In this document: positions 17,207 to 27,047 of the stretch, piece after piece
How positions within the stretch are numbered: the first letter of the stretch is position 1
Layout: each line of letters opens with the position of its first letter
Origin: Klebsiella pneumoniae
GTDB taxonomy: Bacteria; Pseudomonadota; Gammaproteobacteria; Enterobacterales; Enterobacteriaceae
Reading direction: 5' to 3'
Assembly (NCBI RefSeq): GCF_000742135.1
Contig: NZ_KN046818.1
Coordinates: 2,462,600-2,526,599, forward strand
DNA: 64,000 nt
Made by a program: the position numbers and the translations under genes
Notes under the pieces: model-generated
The model's database searches: none
Seen by the model: only the letters and a program-made list of their open reading frames with translations
What the model was told of the DNA's origin: nothing

Positions 17207-18700
17207 CGCCGACTGCGGTTTCGCCACGGTGGCGAGGCTGCGCCAGATCCCGGCGGCCAGCAGCAGAAGCAATACACCCGCCGTCGCCAGCACCAGGCTA
17301 TGAGCCTGAATAAAAGCCGTCTTCGCCGCCGCCATCAGCGCCTGCGCCACCCCGGCGGGCAGCGCCTGGGACAGACTCACCGCCTCGCCAATCGATGACG
17401 CCGCCTGCTGCGCCATGGCACCACTCAGGCCAGACGGCAGCGCAATAGAGGCGCTGTAGCTGCGGGTCAGGATCAGGCCGAACAGCGCTATGCCGAGACC
17501 GGCGCCCAGCTCATAGGCCATGGTTTCAATCGCCCCGGCGGCCGCCGCTTTCTCCTTCGGCGCTGCCGCCATAATCGCGGAACTGGAGGCCAGCAGCGCG
17601 CTGGCCACGCTAAAGCCCAGCAGCGTCATCAGCCCCCAGGCCAGCCACTGCTGGGTACTGAAATCGGTCAACGCCAGGCCGAGAAAGCTGAAGGCGCTGA
17701 GCAGCATCCCGCCGGTCGCCACCTCGCGCAGCCCAAGCCGCGACACCAGCAGGCCGGCAATCGGGCCGCTGAAGCCGCTGGCCACCATTACCGGCAGCAT
17801 AAATATCCCCGCCTCGAACGGCGTTTTCTGGTGCACAAACTGCAGCTCCTGGGCCATCAGTAGCTCAAAACCGACCAGGGTAATCAGGGCCGTCATCGCC
17901 ATCATCACCCCGCTTAAGATTATGCGATGGGTGAACAGGCGCATATCCACCATCGGGCGGGCCGCCGACAGCTGCTTGCGGAGAAACCAGGTTAACATCG
18001 CCGCCCCGCCGAGCGCCACCAGCGCGGTGAGCCACAGCGCCAGCTGGCCCTTCAGCGCCGATTTCGCGCTAAACACCAGCATCAGGATCGCGGCAATCAA
18101 AACGAGCGCCTGCAGTAGATTGAGCGGCTGTTCGCGGCGCGCGGGCTGGCGCGGCACCACTTTCGCGTTAATCGCGATAACCACCAGCACGATCGGCACA
18201 TTGATCAGGAACACCGACCCCCAGTAGAAATGCTCCAGCAGGATACCGCCCACCAGCGGGCCGAAGGCTGCGCCGCCGGAGCCGACCGCTGCCCACAGCC
18301 CCAGCGCCATATTGCGCTGGCTGGCCTCGGCAAAGGTGCTGCGGATCCCGGCCAGCGTCGCCGGGACGATCATCGCCGCCCCCACCGCCAGCAAAGCGCG
18401 TGAGGCAATCAGCGTCATGGCCGTCGGCGACAGCGCGGCGCACAGCGAGGCGATGCCAAAAATGGCGCTGCCGAGCAGCAGCAGGCGCTTAAAGCCGATC
18501 TTATCGCCAAGGGCGCCCATCGGCAGCACCATCCCGGCCATCACTAATGAGTAGATATCAATGATCCACAACAGCTCATTGCCGCTGCTACCCAGCGCCA
18601 CGCTGAGGGTCGGCGCGGCCACATGCAACACCGTAGCGTCAATCGCCACCGGAATATAAACCAGCAAAATCGCCATCAGCGTCATCCATTGCCGTGACAT
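17201..18700 (-). CDS. smvA: SmvA, 14-helix MFS efflux pump for cationic biocides
   Basis: A 499-residue DHA2-family proton antiporter of the inner membrane. Motifs include AIDATVLHVAAPTLS at the start, LPMGALGDKIGFKRLLLLG (motif A) and AAVGSGGAAFGPLVGG (motif C), and the sequence agrees with Salmonella SmvA (methyl viologen resistance). In Klebsiella, SmvA is known to export chlorhexidine, octenidine and quaternary ammonium compounds. ATG 18700 follows GAGGT; the upstream frame is not homologous. Divergent from its TetR repressor gene, with twin operators between them. No truncation seen. Confidence 0.93.
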   Translation of the reverse strand: MSRQWMTLMAILLVYIPVAIDATVLHVAAPTLSVALGSSGNELLWIIDIYSLVMAGMVLPMGALGDKIGFKRLLLLGSAIFGIASLCAALSPTAMTLIASRALLAVGAAMIVPATLAGIRSTFAEASQRNMALGLWAAVGSGGAAFGPLVGGILLEHFYWGSVFLINVPIVLVVIAINAKVVPRQPARREQPLNLLQALVLIAAILMLVFSAKSALKGQLALWLTALVALGGAAMLTWFLRKQLSAARPMVDMRLFTHRIILSGVMMAMTALITLVGFELLMAQELQFVHQKTPFEAGIFMLPVMVASGFSGPIAGLLVSRLGLREVATGGMLLSAFSFLGLALTDFSTQQWLAWGLMTLLGFSVASALLASSSAIMAAAPKEKAAAAGAIETMAYELGAGLGIALFGLILTRSYSASIALPSGLSGAMAQQAASSIGEAVSLSQALPAGVAQALMAAAKTAFIQAHSLVLATAGVLLLLLAAGIWRSLATVAKPQSAL

Positions 18701-18727
18701 AGCTTGTACCTCAATCAATATTGAATA

Positions 18728-18779
18728 TTGGACACACGTCCAGGATGGCGATCCTGCCGGATTGTTGAACACATGTCCA
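18728..18779. promoter_or_regulatory. Twin SmvR operators in the smvA-smvR divergent promoter
   Basis: Two direct copies of a 15-bp dyad-like motif: TTGGACACACGTCCA (18728-18742) and TTGAACACATGTCCA (18765-18779), 37 bp apart. The second covers the candidate smvR -35 (TTGAAC, 18765), which sits 17 bp before a -10-like TTACAC (18788). The first overlaps the probable smvA promoter. This layout predicts that SmvR represses both genes. Confidence 0.7.
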
Positions 18780-18823
18780 ACCTTTTGTTACACTCGGCCA
18801 AAGCCAGATGACAGCGGGGTTCT

Positions 18824-19399
18824 ATGCACTATTTACAACGTGATGCGCGAAGGGAAGGGATTATGCAGGCCGCCATGCGCCTGGCGCTGCGCGGCGGCTT
18901 TGCCGCCATGACCGTGCGGCAGATCGCCCGCGAAGCCCAGGTGGCCGCCGGGCAGCTGCACCACCACTTCACCTCCATCGGCGAGCTGAAAGCGCAGGTT
19001 TTCATCCGCCTGATCCGCGAGATGCTCGACATGCCGCTGGTGGCTGAGGACGCCAGCTGGCGCGAGCGCTTGTTCTCGATGATCGGCAGCGAGGATGGCC
19101 GACTGGAACCCTATATCCGCCTGTGGCGCGAAGGCCAGGTGCTGGCCGACAGCGATCCGGACATCAAAGCGGCCTACCTGCTGACCATGAATATGTGGCA
19201 TGCCGAGACCGTCGCCATCATCGAGCAGGGCCTCGCCAGCGGCGAATTTCGGTCGGCTGAGCCTGCGGCGGATATCGCCTGGCGCTTTATCGCCCTGGTG
19301 TGCGGCCTCGACGGGATTTATGCGCTGGACGCGCAGGCCCTGGATGAGGCGGCGTTTAGCCGCTATGTAAATAAGATGATTACGCTGGAGTTGTTTTAG
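18824..19399 (+). CDS. smvR: SmvR, TetR-family repressor of smvA
   Basis: A 191-residue TetR regulator. The N-terminal helix-turn-helix is TVRQIAREAQVAAGQLHHHF, where TetR proteins usually have a Tyr before the Phe; here the recognition helix reads GQLHHHFTS. The C-terminal part is a helical ligand-binding domain. Divergent placement next to smvA is the known Klebsiella arrangement, where loss of SmvR raises chlorhexidine and octenidine tolerance. The frame is intact here, so repression is expected. Followed by a strong rho-independent terminator. Confidence 0.9.
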   Translation: MHYLQRDARREGIMQAAMRLALRGGFAAMTVRQIAREAQVAAGQLHHHFTSIGELKAQVFIRLIREMLDMPLVAEDASWRERLFSMIGSEDGRLEPYIRLWREGQVLADSDPDIKAAYLLTMNMWHAETVAIIEQGLASGEFRSAEPAADIAWRFIALVCGLDGIYALDAQALDEAAFSRYVNKMITLELF

Positions 19400-19440
19400 G
19401 CATATTTACATTTAGTAACAATTAATTCCGCTACGCTTAC

Positions 19441-19470
19441 CACGTGCTCTCTGTCAGCACGTTTTTTTTA
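19441..19470 (+). terminator. Rho-independent terminator of smvR
   Basis: ACGTGCT (19442-19448) and AGCACGT (19456-19462) form a 7-bp stem with a 7-nt loop, followed at once by a run of eight T (19462-19469). It lies 42 bp after the smvR stop. Classic structure. Confidence 0.9.
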
Positions 19471-19484
19471 TCTACGCTTCATAG

Positions 19485-19505
19485 ATAACGCAAATTAAGC
19501 GTTAT
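19485..19505 (+). promoter_or_regulatory. Inverted repeat in the narU upstream region
   Basis: ATAACGC and GCGTTAT are perfect 7-bp inverted repeats with a 7-bp A/T spacer, about 70 bp before the narU start. It could be an operator or a 5'-UTR hairpin. The E. coli narU/narZ genes depend on RpoS rather than FNR; I see no clear FNR site here. Confidence 0.35.
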
Positions 19506-19573
19506 TCACTATCCCCTTGTATTCAGCTGTTGACCTTATTTATTTACTCCTTTCCGGGCAAGTAGAGGGCAAT

Positions 19574-20956
19574 ATGTCGGTGCAGAATGATAAAGATAAT
19601 CATTACCTTTTGAACAACTGGCGGCCTGAAAACAAGGCGTTCTGGGAAAATAAAGGCAAAACCATTGCGCGAAAAAATCTATGGATATCAGTGGCCTGTC
19701 TGCTACTTGCTTTCTGCGTATGGATGTTATTCAGCGCCGTAGCGGTCAATCTCAATAAGGTCGGTTTTCAATTCACCACCGACCAGCTTTTTTTATTAAC
19801 CGCCCTGCCTTCACTTTCCGGCGCGATATTACGGGTCCCCTACTCCTTTATGGTACCCCTTTTTGGCGGGCGCTACTGGACCGTATTAAGTACCGTTATC
19901 CTGATCGTGCCTTGTATTTGGTTAGGGGTGGCAATCCAGAATATTACTACTCCGTTATGGGTATTTATTATTATTGCGCTGTTGTGCGGTTTTGCCGGAG
20001 CGAATTATGCTTCCAGCATGGGAAATATCAGTTTCTTTTTCCCAAAAGCGAAACAGGGCAGCGCGCTGGGAGTCAACGGCGGCCTTGGCAATCTGGGCGT
20101 AAGCGTGATGCAGATGGTCGCCCCGGCGGTCATCTTCCTGCCGCTCTTCACCTTTCTCGGCGTCCATGGCGTCACCCAGCCCGATGGTTCGACAATCACC
20201 CTGAGTAATGCGGCGCTCGTCTGGGTACCGCTGCTGCTGCTCGCCACCGTCGCGGCATGGTTCGGCATGAACGATATCGCCGGTTCAAAGGCCTCGATTC
20301 GCGATCAGCTTCCCGTGCTCAAGCGACCGCATATGTGGCTGTTAAGCCTGCTCTATCTGGCGACGTTTGGCTCGTTCATCGGCTTTTCCGCCGGCTTTGC
20401 CATGCTGGCGAAAACCCAGTTTCCCGCGGTCGATATCCTCAAGCTCGCCTTCTTTGGACCGTTCATCGGCGCGCTGGCGCGCTCGTTCGGCGGGATCATC
20501 TCCGACCGTCTCGGCGGCGTGCGGGTGACGCTGGTTAACTTCGTCCTGATGGCGCTGTTTACCGGCCTGCTGTTTCTGACCCTGCCAGGCAGCGGCTCCG
20601 GCAGCTTTCTCGCTTTCTACGTGGTGTTTATGGGGCTCTTTTTAACCGCCGGTCTGGGAAGCGGCTCCACCTTCCAGATGATCGCCGTCATCTTCCGCCA
20701 GCTCACCATCGACAGCGTAAAACAGCGCGGCGGCAGCGATGAAGAAGCGCAGCACGAGGCGGTGACCGATACCGCTGCCGCGCTGGGCTTTATCTCGGCG
20801 ATCGGCGCCATCGGCGGCTTCTTTATTCCGAAAGCCTTCGGCACTTCGCTGGCGATGACCGGCTCACCGGTTGGCGCGATGAAAGTCTTTTTTGTCTTCT
20901 ATGTGGTTTGCGTGCTGGTGACCTGGCTGGTCTACGGCCGCCGTAAACCCGCTTAA
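19574..20956 (+). CDS. narU: Nitrate/nitrite antiporter NarU
   Basis: A 460-residue MFS nitrate/nitrite porter with twelve helices. It carries the nitrate-porter signatures GFAGANYASSMGNISFFFP and GLGSGSTFQMIAVIFRQLT and is closer to E. coli NarU than NarK along its length (for example NLWISVACLLLAFCVWMLFS). ATG 19574 with AGAGGG upstream gives a start like MALQNEKN of NarU; an in-frame ATG at 19517 lacks a ribosome binding site. It heads the narUZYWV cluster and supplies the second nitrate reductase. Confidence 0.95.
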   Translation: MSVQNDKDNHYLLNNWRPENKAFWENKGKTIARKNLWISVACLLLAFCVWMLFSAVAVNLNKVGFQFTTDQLFLLTALPSLSGAILRVPYSFMVPLFGGRYWTVLSTVILIVPCIWLGVAIQNITTPLWVFIIIALLCGFAGANYASSMGNISFFFPKAKQGSALGVNGGLGNLGVSVMQMVAPAVIFLPLFTFLGVHGVTQPDGSTITLSNAALVWVPLLLLATVAAWFGMNDIAGSKASIRDQLPVLKRPHMWLLSLLYLATFGSFIGFSAGFAMLAKTQFPAVDILKLAFFGPFIGALARSFGGIISDRLGGVRVTLVNFVLMALFTGLLFLTLPGSGSGSFLAFYVVFMGLFLTAGLGSGSTFQMIAVIFRQLTIDSVKQRGGSDEEAQHEAVTDTAAALGFISAIGAIGGFFIPKAFGTSLAMTGSPVGAMKVFFVFYVVCVLVTWLVYGRRKPA

Positions 20957-20972
20957 CCATAACGATTTATCT

Positions 20973-21006
20973 GCCGGATAGCGGCTTACGCCTTATCCGG
21001 CCTTAC
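20973..21006. repeat. REP element between narU and narZ
   Basis: The 110-bp narU-narZ gap contains GCCGGATAGCGGCTTACGCC followed by TTATCCGGCC, an imperfect palindrome of the classical enterobacterial REP type, with further CATCCGGCCGGG similarity at about 21020. REPs between cistrons often stabilise upstream mRNA. Confidence 0.75.
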
Positions 21007-21070
21007 GAGTTCGTTCGCTCATCCGGCCGGGTGGCACGATGCCGGACATCATCGGAGCAGGAGAAATGTC

Positions 21071-24000
21071 ATGAGTAAACTTCTGGATCGCTTTCGCTAC
21101 TTTAAGCAGAAGGGCGAGACCTTTGCCAACGGCCACGGCCAGGTCTACAACAACAACCGTGACTGGGAAGATAGCTACCGTCAACGCTGGCAGTTCGACA
21201 AAATTGTCCGCTCCACGCACGGTGTGAACTGCACCGGCTCCTGCAGCTGGAAAATTTACGTCAAAAACGGCCTCGTTACCTGGGAAACCCAGCAGACCGA
21301 TTATCCGCGCACCCGGCCGGATCTGCCAAATCACGAACCGCGCGGCTGCCCGCGCGGCGCCAGCTACTCCTGGTATCTCTACAGCGCCAACCGCCTGAAG
21401 TACCCGCTGGCGCGTAAACGACTGATTGAGCTGTGGCGCGAAGCCCTGGCGCAGCATCCCGACCCGGTCCTGGCATGGGATAGCATCATGCAGGATCCGG
21501 CAAAAACCCGCAGCTATAAAGCGGCGCGCGGCAAAGGCGGTTTTGTCCGCTCCAGCTGGAAAGAGCTGAACCAGCTCATCGCCGCCGCCAACGTCTGGAC
21601 CATCAAACATTATGGCCCGGACCGCGTCGCCGGCTTCTCGCCGATCCCGGCGATGTCGATGGTCTCCTACGCCGCGGGCACTCGCTATTTATCGTTGATT
21701 GGCGGCACCTGCCTGAGCTTTTATGACTGGTACTGCGATCTGCCCCCCGCCTCGCCGATGACCTGGGGCGAACAGACCGACGTGCCGGAATCCGCCGACT
21801 GGTACAACTCCAGCTACATTATTGCCTGGGGCTCCAACGTGCCGCAGACCCGAACCCCGGACGCCCACTTCTTTACCGAAGTGCGCTACAAGGGCACCAA
21901 AACTATCGCCATCACGCCGGACTATTCGGAAGTCGCTAAGCTCTGCGACCAGTGGCTGGCGCCGAAGCAAGGCACCGACAGCGCGCTGGCGATGGCCATG
22001 GGCCATGTGATCCTCAAAGCCTTCCACCTCGATAACCCGAGCGATTACTTTCTCAACTACTGCCGGACCTACACCGACATGCCGATGCTGGTGATACTCG
22101 AGCCGCGCGACGACGGCAGCTATACGCCGGGCCGTATGCTGCGTGCTTCCGACCTGCTTGACGGTCTCGGGGAAAGTAATAACCCGGAATGGAAAACCGT
22201 GGCCTATAACAGCGACGGCGAACTGGTGGCGCCGAACGGCTCCATCGGCTTTCGCTGGGGCGAAAAAGGCAAATGGAATCTCGAACAACGGGCAGACGGC
22301 AAAGATGTCGAGCTTAAGCTGTCGCTGCTGGATATTCGCGACAGCGTGGTGTCGGTGGGCTTCCCCTACTTTGGCGGCAACGAAAACCCGCATTTTCGCA
22401 GCGTATCGCAGTCACCGGTGACCCTTCACCCGCTACCGGCTAAACAGCTGACGCTGGCCAGTGGCGAAAGCGGCCTGGTGGTCAGCGTCTATGACCTGAT
22501 TCTGGCCAACTACGGTCTGGATCGCGGGCTTGACGATGTCAATGCGGCGAAGGATTTCGCCGAGGTCAAAGCCTATACCCCGGCATGGGCGGAGCAGATC
22601 ACCGGCGTACCGCGTCAACATATCGAACAAATCGCCCGCGAGTTTGCCGATACGGCGCATAAGACCCACGGCCGCTCAATGATTATCCTCGGCGCCGGGG
22701 TGAACCACTGGTACCACATGGATATGAACTACCGCGGGATGATTAATCTGCTGGTATTTTGCGGCTGCGTCGGCCAGAGCGGCGGCGGCTGGTCGCACTA
22801 TGTCGGTCAGGAGAAACTGCGCCCGCAGACCGGCTGGCTGCCGCTGGCGTTCGCCCTGGACTGGAGTCGTCCGCCGCGGCAGATGAACAGTACCTCTTAT
22901 TTCTACAACCACGCCAGCCAGTGGCGCTACGAAAAACTGACCGCGCAGGAGCTGCTGTCGCCGCTGGCCGACGCCAGCAAATTTAGCGGCAGCCTTATCG
23001 ACTTCAACGTCCGTGCGGAACGGATGGGCTGGTTACCTTCTGCGCCCCAGCTCAACGTCAACCCGCTGACCATTAAGCAGCAGGCCGAGGCCGCCGGGCT
23101 CTCCCCCGCGGAGTTCACCGTCCAGTCGTTAAAATCAGGCGATATTCGCTTTGCCGCCGAGCAGCCGGATAGCGGCAAAAACCATCCGCGCAACCTGTTT
23201 ATCTGGCGCTCAAACCTGCTGGGATCGTCCGGTAAGGGGCATGAGTACATGTTGAAATACCTGCTCGGGACCGACAGCGGTATTCAGGGTGATGAACTGG
23301 GCGCCAGCGATGAGGTAAAACCTGAGGAAGTCGAGTGGCAGACCGCGGCGATTGAGGGCAAACTCGACCTGCTGGTGACGCTGGATTTCCGCATGTCCAG
23401 TACCTGTCTCTTCTCCGATATTGTCCTGCCGACCGCCACCTGGTATGAAAAAGACGATATGAACACCTCGGACATGCACCCGTTTATCCACCCGCTCTCC
23501 GCCGCCGTCGACCCGGCCTGGGAGGCAAAGAGCGACTGGGTGATCTACAAGGATATCGCTAAATCCTTCTCGCAGGTCTGTGTTGGCCATCTCGGCAAAG
23601 AGACCGATGTGGTGCTGGTCCCACTGCAGCATGATTCCCCCGGCGAACTGTCGCAGCCGTTCGAGGTGCTTGACTGGCGCAAGGGCGAATGCGATCTGAT
23701 CCCCGGGAAAACCGCACCGTCGATTGCCCTGGTGGAACGCGACTATCCTGCCACCTGGGAACGCTTCACCTCACTCGGCCCGCTGCTCGATAAGCTTGGC
23801 AACGGCGGGAAAGGCATTTCGTGGAATACGCAAAGCGAAGTCGATTTCCTCGGCAAGCTTAACTACGTCAAGCCCGACGGTCCGGCCAAAGGCCGGCCGC
23901 GGATCGACAGCGCCATTGACGCCTCCGAAGTTATTCTTAGCCTCGCCCCGGAAACCAACGGCCAGGTGGCGGTGAAAGCCTGGCAGGCGCTGGGAGAGTT

Positions 24001-24811
24001 TACCGGGCGCGATCATACCCATCTGGCGCTCAATAAAGAGGATGAGAAGATCCGCTTTCGCGATATTCAGGCGCAGCCGCGCAAAATTATCTCCAGCCCG
24101 ACGTGGTCGGGACTGGAAAGCGAGCACGTCTCCTACAATGCCGGTTATACCAACGTGCATGAGCTGATCCCATGGCGCACCCTCTCCGGCCGCCAGCAGT
24201 TGTATCAGGACCATCCGTGGATGCGCGCCTTCGGCGAAAGCCTGGTAGCCTATCGCCCGCCCATTGATACCCGCAGCGTCAGCCAGATGAAGGCCGTGCC
24301 GCCAAACGGCTTTCCGGAAAAAGCGCTGAATTTCCTGACGCCGCACCAGAAGTGGGGGATCCACTCCACCTATAGCGAAAACCTGCTGATGCTGACGCTG
24401 TCGCGCGGCGGGCCGATCGTCTGGCTTAGCGAAACCGACGCGAAAGAGCTGGGCATTGAAGATAACGACTGGATTGAAGCGTTCAACGCCAACGGGGCTC
24501 TCACCGCGCGGGCGGTGGTGAGCCAGCGGGTGCCGCCGGGGATGACCATGATGTACCACGCTCAGGAACGGATTATGAATATCCCGGGTTCGGAAGTGAC
24601 TGGTCGTCGCGGCGGCATTCATAACTCGGTAACCCGCGTCTGTCCGAAGCCAACGCACATGATTGGCGGCTACGCCCAGCTGGCCTATGGCTTTAACTAT
24701 TACGGCACCGTCGGATCGAACCGCGACGAGTTCATCATGATCCGCAAAATGAAGAATATTGCCTGGCTGGATGACGAAGGTCGCGATCAGGTACAGGAGG
24801 CGAAAAAATGA
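21071..24811 (+). CDS. narZ: Nitrate reductase Z, alpha (catalytic) subunit
   Basis: A 1246-residue molybdenum enzyme of the DMSO reductase superfamily that reduces nitrate to nitrite on the cytoplasmic face. The N-terminal FS0 cluster site is visible as HGVNCTGSCSWKIYV with the distal Cys in RGCPRGASYSW (one His and three Cys). The Asp ligand region of the Mo-bisMGD site (NSSYIIAWGSNVPQTRTPDAHF) is preserved but split over a longer block. Length equals E. coli NarZ/NarG. AGGAG precedes ATG 21071. Its stop overlaps narY by 4 bp. NarZ rather than NarG is inferred from narU upstream and the fdn-yddG neighbourhood. Confidence 0.95.
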   Translation: MSKLLDRFRYFKQKGETFANGHGQVYNNNRDWEDSYRQRWQFDKIVRSTHGVNCTGSCSWKIYVKNGLVTWETQQTDYPRTRPDLPNHEPRGCPRGASYSWYLYSANRLKYPLARKRLIELWREALAQHPDPVLAWDSIMQDPAKTRSYKAARGKGGFVRSSWKELNQLIAAANVWTIKHYGPDRVAGFSPIPAMSMVSYAAGTRYLSLIGGTCLSFYDWYCDLPPASPMTWGEQTDVPESADWYNSSYIIAWGSNVPQTRTPDAHFFTEVRYKGTKTIAITPDYSEVAKLCDQWLAPKQGTDSALAMAMGHVILKAFHLDNPSDYFLNYCRTYTDMPMLVILEPRDDGSYTPGRMLRASDLLDGLGESNNPEWKTVAYNSDGELVAPNGSIGFRWGEKGKWNLEQRADGKDVELKLSLLDIRDSVVSVGFPYFGGNENPHFRSVSQSPVTLHPLPAKQLTLASGESGLVVSVYDLILANYGLDRGLDDVNAAKDFAEVKAYTPAWAEQITGVPRQHIEQIAREFADTAHKTHGRSMIILGAGVNHWYHMDMNYRGMINLLVFCGCVGQSGGGWSHYVGQEKLRPQTGWLPLAFALDWSRPPRQMNSTSYFYNHASQWRYEKLTAQELLSPLADASKFSGSLIDFNVRAERMGWLPSAPQLNVNPLTIKQQAEAAGLSPAEFTVQSLKSGDIRFAAEQPDSGKNHPRNLFIWRSNLLGSSGKGHEYMLKYLLGTDSGIQGDELGASDEVKPEEVEWQTAAIEGKLDLLVTLDFRMSSTCLFSDIVLPTATWYEKDDMNTSDMHPFIHPLSAAVDPAWEAKSDWVIYKDIAKSFSQVCVGHLGKETDVVLVPLQHDSPGELSQPFEVLDWRKGECDLIPGKTAPSIALVERDYPATWERFTSLGPLLDKLGNGGKGISWNTQSEVDFLGKLNYVKPDGPAKGRPRIDSAIDASEVILSLAPETNGQVAVKAWQALGEFTGRDHTHLALNKEDEKIRFRDIQAQPRKIISSPTWSGLESEHVSYNAGYTNVHELIPWRTLSGRQQLYQDHPWMRAFGESLVAYRPPIDTRSVSQMKAVPPNGFPEKALNFLTPHQKWGIHSTYSENLLMLTLSRGGPIVWLSETDAKELGIEDNDWIEAFNANGALTARAVVSQRVPPGMTMMYHAQERIMNIPGSEVTGRRGGIHNSVTRVCPKPTHMIGGYAQLAYGFNYYGTVGSNRDEFIMIRKMKNIAWLDDEGRDQVQEAKK

Positions 24812-26352
24812 AAATCCGTTCTCAGGTTGGAATGGTGCTGAATCTGGACAAATGCATCGGCTGTCACACCTGCTCGGTCACCTGTAAAAACGTCTGGAGC
24901 AGCCGCGAAGGCATGGAGTACGCGTGGTTCAATAACGTGGAGACCAAACCGGGCATTGGCTACCCCAAAAACTGGGAGGACCAGGATCAGTGGCAAGGCG
25001 GCTGGATCCGCGGCATTAGCGGTAAGCTGACGCCCCGCCTCGGCAATCGGGTCAGCGTGTTATCGAAGATTTTCGCCAACCCGGTGCTGCCGGCGATCGA
25101 CGATTACTACGAACCCTTTACCTACGACTACCAGCACCTGCACAACGCGCCGGAGGGCAAATATCTGCCGACCGCCCGCCCGCGCTCGCTGATCAGCGGC
25201 GAGCGTATGGATAAGATTAACTGGGGCCCGAACTGGGAGGAGCTGCTCGGCGGCGAATTCGAGAAACGCGCCCGCGACCGTAACTTCGAAGCCATGCAAA
25301 AAGAGATGTACGGCCAGTTCGAAAATACCTTCATGATGTATCTCCCGCGCCTGTGCGAGCACTGCCTCAACCCGAGCTGCGTGGCCACCTGCCCGAGCGG
25401 CGCCATCTACAAGCGTGAGGAAGATGGCATCGTACTGATCGATCAGGATAAATGCCGCGGCTGGCGGATGTGCATCAGCGGCTGCCCGTACAAAAAAATC
25501 TACTTTAACTGGAAGAGCGGTAAGTCGGAAAAATGTATCTTCTGCTATCCGCGCATTGAGTCCGGGCAGCCAACGGTCTGCTCAGAAACCTGCGTCGGGC
25601 GCATCCGCTATCTTGGCGTACTGCTGTATGACGCCGACCGTATTGAAGAGGCGGCTAGTACCGAACATGAAACCGACCTCTATGAGCGCCAGTGCGAGGT
25701 GTTCCTTAATCCAAACGATCCGGCGGTCATCGAGGAAGCGCTAAAGCAAGGGATCCCGCACAACGTCATTGAGGCGGCGCAGAAGTCGCCGGTCTATAAG
25801 CTGGCGATGGACTGGAAGCTGGCCCTGCCGCTGCATCCGGAGTATCGCACCCTGCCGATGGTCTGGTACGTGCCGCCCCTGTCGCCGATCCAGTCGGTTG
25901 CCGACGCCGGCGGCTTACCGAGCAACGGCAACATCCTGCCGGCGGTTGAGAGTCTGCGCATCCCGGTGCAATACCTGGCGAATCTGCTGAGCGCCGGCGA
26001 TACCGGACCGGTCTTGCGCGCGCTGAAACGGATGATGGCGATGCGCCACTACAAGCGCTCGCAAACCGTCGAGGGCGTCACCGATACCCGGGCCATTGAA
26101 GAGGTGGGCCTCAGCGTTGAGCAGGTCGAAGAGATGTATCGCTATCTGGCGATCGCCAACTACGAAGACCGCTTCGTGATCCCCACCAGCCATCGCGAAC
26201 TGGCGGAGGATGCCTTTCCGGAACGTAACGGCTGCGGCTTTACCTTCGGCGATGGCTGCCACGGGTCAGATACGAAATTCAACCTGTTTAACAGCCGGCG
26301 GATCGACGCCATCGACGTCAGCGGCGTGCGTAAGCATGGGGAGGGCGAGTGA
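24808..26352 (+). CDS. narY: Nitrate reductase Z, beta (iron-sulfur) subunit
   Basis: A 514-residue electron-transfer subunit with four clusters. Visible sites are CIGCHTCSVTCKNVW, CEHCLNPSCVATC, CRGWRMCISGC and CIFC with CSETC. In the third group Trp replaces one Cys, the known signature of the [3Fe-4S] centre. The sequence follows NarH/NarY to the end. Translationally coupled at both ends by ATGA overlaps with narZ and narW. Confidence 0.95.
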   Translation: MKIRSQVGMVLNLDKCIGCHTCSVTCKNVWSSREGMEYAWFNNVETKPGIGYPKNWEDQDQWQGGWIRGISGKLTPRLGNRVSVLSKIFANPVLPAIDDYYEPFTYDYQHLHNAPEGKYLPTARPRSLISGERMDKINWGPNWEELLGGEFEKRARDRNFEAMQKEMYGQFENTFMMYLPRLCEHCLNPSCVATCPSGAIYKREEDGIVLIDQDKCRGWRMCISGCPYKKIYFNWKSGKSEKCIFCYPRIESGQPTVCSETCVGRIRYLGVLLYDADRIEEAASTEHETDLYERQCEVFLNPNDPAVIEEALKQGIPHNVIEAAQKSPVYKLAMDWKLALPLHPEYRTLPMVWYVPPLSPIQSVADAGGLPSNGNILPAVESLRIPVQYLANLLSAGDTGPVLRALKRMMAMRHYKRSQTVEGVTDTRAIEEVGLSVEQVEEMYRYLAIANYEDRFVIPTSHRELAEDAFPERNGCGFTFGDGCHGSDTKFNLFNSRRIDAIDVSGVRKHGEGE

Positions 26353-27047
26353 TGCGGATCCTGAAAGTGATCGGTCTGCTGCTGGAGTACCCCGACGAGT
26401 TACTGTGGGAGAACCGCGACGACGCCCTGGCGCTGATCAGGGCCGATGTCCCTTCCCTGACGCCGTTTGTCGGTGAGCTGTTGACGGCTCCGCTGTTGGA
26501 TCGCCAGGCCGAATGGTGCGAGGTGTTCGAGCGCGGGCGCGCCACCTCGCTGCTGCTGTTTGAACATGTGCATGCCGAATCCCGCGACCGCGGCCAGGCG
26601 ATGGTCGACCTGATGAATCAGTATCAGCAGGCGGGTCTGCAGATCGATTGTCGCGAGCTGCCCGACCATCTGCCGCTGTATCTGGAGTATCTCAGTATTC
26701 TACCTCCCGCGGAGGCTCGGGAGGGGCTGCAGAATATCGCGCCGATTCTGGCGCTGATCGGCGGCCGTCTTAAGCAGCGAGCCTGCCCGTACTACCAGCT
26801 GTTTGACGCCCTGCTGGCGCTGGCTAAAAGCCCGCTCACCAGTGACGGTGTCACAAAACAGGTGGCGGGAGAAAAGCGCGACGATACCCGTCAGGCGCTG
26901 GACGCCGTGTGGGAAGAAGAGCAGGTGAAGTTTATCGAAGATAATGCGACCGCTTGCGATAGCTCGTCGATGCAAGCTTATCAACGACGCTTTAGTCAGG
27001 ATGTGGCGCCGCAGTACGTTGACATCCGCGCCGGAGGCCCGAAATGA
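26349..27047 (+). CDS. narW: Nitrate reductase Z assembly chaperone
   Basis: A 232-residue NarJ/NarW-family chaperone (TorD-like helical fold) that holds the apo-alpha-beta complex until molybdenum cofactor insertion and membrane docking. The conserved segment [14 protein letters not shown] is visible around residues 98-111, and the N-terminus [16 protein letters not shown] is typical. No cofactor site is expected. Overlaps narY and narV by 4 bp each. Confidence 0.92.
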   Translation: MMRILKVIGLLLEYPDELLWENRDDALALIRADVPSLTPFVGELLTAPLLDRQAEWCEVFERGRATSLLLFEHVHAESRDRGQAMVDLMNQYQQAGLQIDCRELPDHLPLYLEYLSILPPAEAREGLQNIAPILALIGGRLKQRACPYYQLFDALLALAKSPLTSDGVTKQVAGEKRDDTRQALDAVWEEEQVKFIEDNATACDSSSMQAYQRRFSQDVAPQYVDIRAGGPK

